Assembly: GCA_026390555.1 (NCBI GenBank)
Contig: JAPLFS010000017.1
Span: 1 to 35,045 of the forward strand
DNA from: Pseudomonadota bacterium
GTDB lineage: Bacteria; Bdellovibrionota_C; UBA2361; OMII01
DNA length: 35,045 bases
Reading direction: 5' to 3'
The notes below the pieces were generated by a model, which saw nothing but the letters and a program-made list of their open reading frames with translations, did no database searches and had not been told where the DNA came from. Shown here piece by piece: positions 33,020-35,045 of this stretch (position 1 is the stretch's first letter; every line of letters starts with the position of its first letter). A program made the translations under genes and the position numbers.

Positions 33020-35045
33020 ATGAAGCTGTATCAATCAAAGGTAGATAGCGCTGGTCGATCGGGTGGAAGTGGGGCCGGTCGTGTATCTGAAGCCCAGCAA
33101 ATCCTCTCCGGCTATACGCACGATGAGCAACGTATTATTCTTCACAATCTCGAAACTGTAGCTGGGATGTCCAAATACATCGGGCAGGACTTTCAGATGA
33201 AGGTGTTGCTCAACAAACCTGGTGGGGGCTGGCACTGGAACTTTGAACGAAACGAGGTGCGGGTTGATCCTGAAACCCTTCTAAAAGCCCCCCTTGATGT
33301 TTCAAAAGCGATCTACTGCCACGAGGGCTTTCATCGACGCATTACGCCGAAGGATGGTGTGCCGAAGGCAGAGTGGGGAGAGCCCGGATTGCCGTTCTTA
33401 GTGAATAGCATCGAAGATCCTCGCATTGAAAATTTTGGAGGCGAGGCGTATCCGGCGTATCGACCTCTGCGTGATGCCTCGTACAGACACTATGCGAATG
33501 AGGCTCAGGGGATCGCTGCAGAGAAGCTCGGACGAATTCCCAAACACATTCGAGCTGGCCTAGAGCTCATCAATCAGTGGTTTCTGGAGGCTGAAGGAAA
33601 ACCGTTTGAGATCCCTGATTCTCTCGACCCTGCTGTCAAGGGATTTGTCGCAACCGTACTTAAAGATGCGCAGGACGCCTGGTGGCGGTACCCGTTGCGT
33701 TCCGAAGTTGACTGGGAACCAGAAAAGGTAAAGCAGTACTTCCAGGACGCTTACAAGATTATCCGCGAAAAAGTGTGGCCCGAGTTCAAGAAACTCTACG
33801 AGCAGGATCGACAGGAGGGGCTCCACGATGAAGCGATGAGGGACCTGCAAGGTAAGCAGTCAGGTGATTCACAGCAGGGGCAAGAGGGGGGCTCACCGCA
33901 GCCAGGCTCCCCAGAGCCGCTCTCAGAGCAGGAGGTTCGCGAGCTTCTCAAAGCGGCCAAGGAGGGCAAGGTGAAGCCGAGCGAGGGCAACTCGGAAGGG
34001 GCAAGGCCCCTAGAGCTCTCTCACTTACCACCGGACCTTCAGAAAGAGGTCGCTGATTACGTCAAGAGCTTGCCAAAGGAGACACAGAGCGAACTTCAGG
34101 AAAAGGCCGATGCTAGGTTAGGGGAAGCCTCAAAGGAGGCAGCAGAGGCCCTTGAAGGAAAGGCTGCTCAACAGGAGCCGGCTACGGCGGGAGGGGAGAG
34201 ATCTCCAATAGCGACTGAGAGAGGACCTTCACCTACAGCGGAGCAGGACGATTTCAAGGGAGTAGATTTAAGCGAGCTTAGGCAACACGTCACGATACCG
34301 AAGGAGGATCTCGATAAAATCAGGGAGGAGTTTGCGCACCTTATTAACGAAGATAGAGGGCTCTATCACAATACGGTGCGTGAGATTGCGCCTACCATCA
34401 ATCAACTTGAGAATGATCTGCGCACCATCTTTCAAAAGCGTCGACAGAGCCATCGTGAAAGTGGTCGGCGCTCGGGGCCTACCCTAAACATCGATCGCTT
34501 TATTAGAGAGCGCGCCTCGGGGGTGCCTGCTGTCGAGAGTCGCGCGTTTGAAGCCAAGACCCGCCCTCTTGCAAAAGACTATGCTGTTCTTATCTTGGTC
34601 GATGTTTCAGGCTCTATGCAGGACAAAATTCACCATGCGTTTGCCGCGACGGTTGCTTGTACCGAGGCGCTCTCTCGCCTAAAGATTGAGCATTCGATCC
34701 TGGGCTTTAACAAAAAGCTTCACACCTACAAAGGCTTTCAAGGTGAAGCCGACCCGGCGAGACTCGAAACTATTGAGCAGGAGGTGCACACGTCATCTGC
34801 TCAGTACAATAACGACGGCTGGGCGCTGCAGCAGGCTGCAAAGCAGCTCTCTGCCGCCCCTCAAAAGAAACATATTCTGATAGTTATTTCGGATGGAGTT
34901 CCTGTGCCCTCATCTAAGTATAGCGGAGCGGAGTACGATCTGAAGAAGACAACCTCTGATATTGAGTTAAAGCAGAAGATTCATCTGATCGGGCTCGGTA
35001 TGGGGCCTGGCACGGAACACGTCGATAAGTTTTATACCAATAACC
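33020..35045 (+). CDS. HEXXH metallopeptidase-like / VWA domain protein (partial, cut by window end)
   Basis: The frame is open from ATG 33020 to the window edge, 675 codons without a stop, and is preceded by a strong GGGAGG ribosome-binding site. Residues 1-250 form a predicted metallopeptidase-like domain. HEGFH at residues 101-105 matches HEXXH, and IEDPRIEN at 131-138 supplies a plausible third-ligand glutamate, as in gluzincin-type partners of VWA domains. Residues of about 275-400 are low-complexity (Gln, Glu, Gly, Pro, Ser) and include a twice-repeated LP-x-DLQKE-like helix. From about residue 520 a VWA domain follows with the MIDAS motif DVSGSM (about 528-533) and a later ISDG (about 622). 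The layout resembles CobT-like and DUF2201-type proteins, which often act with MoxR-type AAA+ ATPases. No such ATPase lies upstream. There is no signal peptide, so it is probably cytoplasmic. Confidence 0.75.
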   Translation, partial: MKLYQSKVDSAGRSGGSGAGRVSEAQQILSGYTHDEQRIILHNLETVAGMSKYIGQDFQMKVLLNKPGGGWHWNFERNEVRVDPETLLKAPLDVSKAIYCHEGFHRRITPKDGVPKAEWGEPGLPFLVNSIEDPRIENFGGEAYPAYRPLRDASYRHYANEAQGIAAEKLGRIPKHIRAGLELINQWFLEAEGKPFEIPDSLDPAVKGFVATVLKDAQDAWWRYPLRSEVDWEPEKVKQYFQDAYKIIREKVWPEFKKLYEQDRQEGLHDEAMRDLQGKQSGDSQQGQEGGSPQPGSPEPLSEQEVRELLKAAKEGKVKPSEGNSEGARPLELSHLPPDLQKEVADYVKSLPKETQSELQEKADARLGEASKEAAEALEGKAAQQEPATAGGERSPIATERGPSPTAEQDDFKGVDLSELRQHVTIPKEDLDKIREEFAHLINEDRGLYHNTVREIAPTINQLENDLRTIFQKRRQSHRESGRRSGPTLNIDRFIRERASGVPAVESRAFEAKTRPLAKDYAVLILVDVSGSMQDKIHHAFAATVACTEALSRLKIEHSILGFNKKLHTYKGFQGEADPARLETIEQEVHTSSAQYNNDGWALQQAAKQLSAAPQKKHILIVISDGVPVPSSKYSGAEYDLKKTTSDIELKQKIHLIGLGMGPGTEHVDKFYTNN

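Noticed and set aside
1-35045. tRNA, rRNA, CRISPR array, insertion sequence or prophage genes
   Set aside because: I looked through the intergenic gaps and saw no cloverleaf, no regularly spaced repeats, and no transposase or integrase motif.

Overview
The window looks like a chromosomal segment of a Gram-negative, aerobically respiring bacterium. The evidence is a complete Alternative Complex III (ACIII) operon, an envelope-glycan region, and a housekeeping run in the order rpmF-plsX-fabG ... acpP-glyA-nrdR-ribBA-nusB. The glyA-nrdR-rib-nusB order recalls Deltaproteobacteria in the old broad sense (Myxococcota, Bdellovibrionota, SAR324 and relatives). That placement is inference from gene order only. 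No rRNA, tRNA, CRISPR array, intact insertion sequence or phage gene was seen.

Layout. (1) Positions 1-1916: a promoter overlapping an inverted repeat, then two overlapping genes that look like a type IV (AbiEi/AbiEii-like) toxin-antitoxin pair. (2) 1970-7250: an envelope-glycan island with a GT4 glycosyltransferase, a polytopic membrane protein and two FkbM-type methyltransferase genes. The second FkbM gene is broken by an exact 16-bp tandem duplication. Two similar 40-bp sequences (32/40 identical) lie in the same orientation at the two edges of the island. (3) 7257-13633: an HDOD-like protein, oligopeptidase A (M3), L-aspartate oxidase (NadB) and succinate-semialdehyde dehydrogenase. (4) 13888-21581: actABCDEF, a full ACIII (quinol:electron acceptor oxidoreductase) operon. 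Its ActB keeps four N-terminal cysteines that canonical ActB sequences, as I recall them, lack. (5) 21657-28875: rpmF, plsX and fabG; an opposite-strand orphan gene; acpP with its own promoter and terminator; then glyA, nrdR, ribBA and nusB. (6) 28887-32781: two opposite-strand polytopic membrane proteins, probably GT-C-like and translationally coupled. (7) 33020 to the window edge: a large protein cut by the edge, with an N-terminal HEXXH metallopeptidase-like domain, a long low-complexity linker and a C-terminal VWA domain with a MIDAS motif.

How the genes work together. ACIII oxidises quinol and passes electrons through its pentaheme and monoheme cytochromes c towards a terminal oxidase that is not encoded here. 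PlsX, FabG and AcpP serve fatty-acid and phospholipid synthesis. GlyA, RibBA, NadB and NrdR serve one-carbon, flavin, NAD and deoxynucleotide metabolism. The membrane proteins and FkbM enzymes probably build or decorate a surface polysaccharide. The least understood parts are the HEXXH-VWA protein, the 274-residue orphan between fabG and acpP, the HDOD-like protein and the duplication-disrupted FkbM gene.
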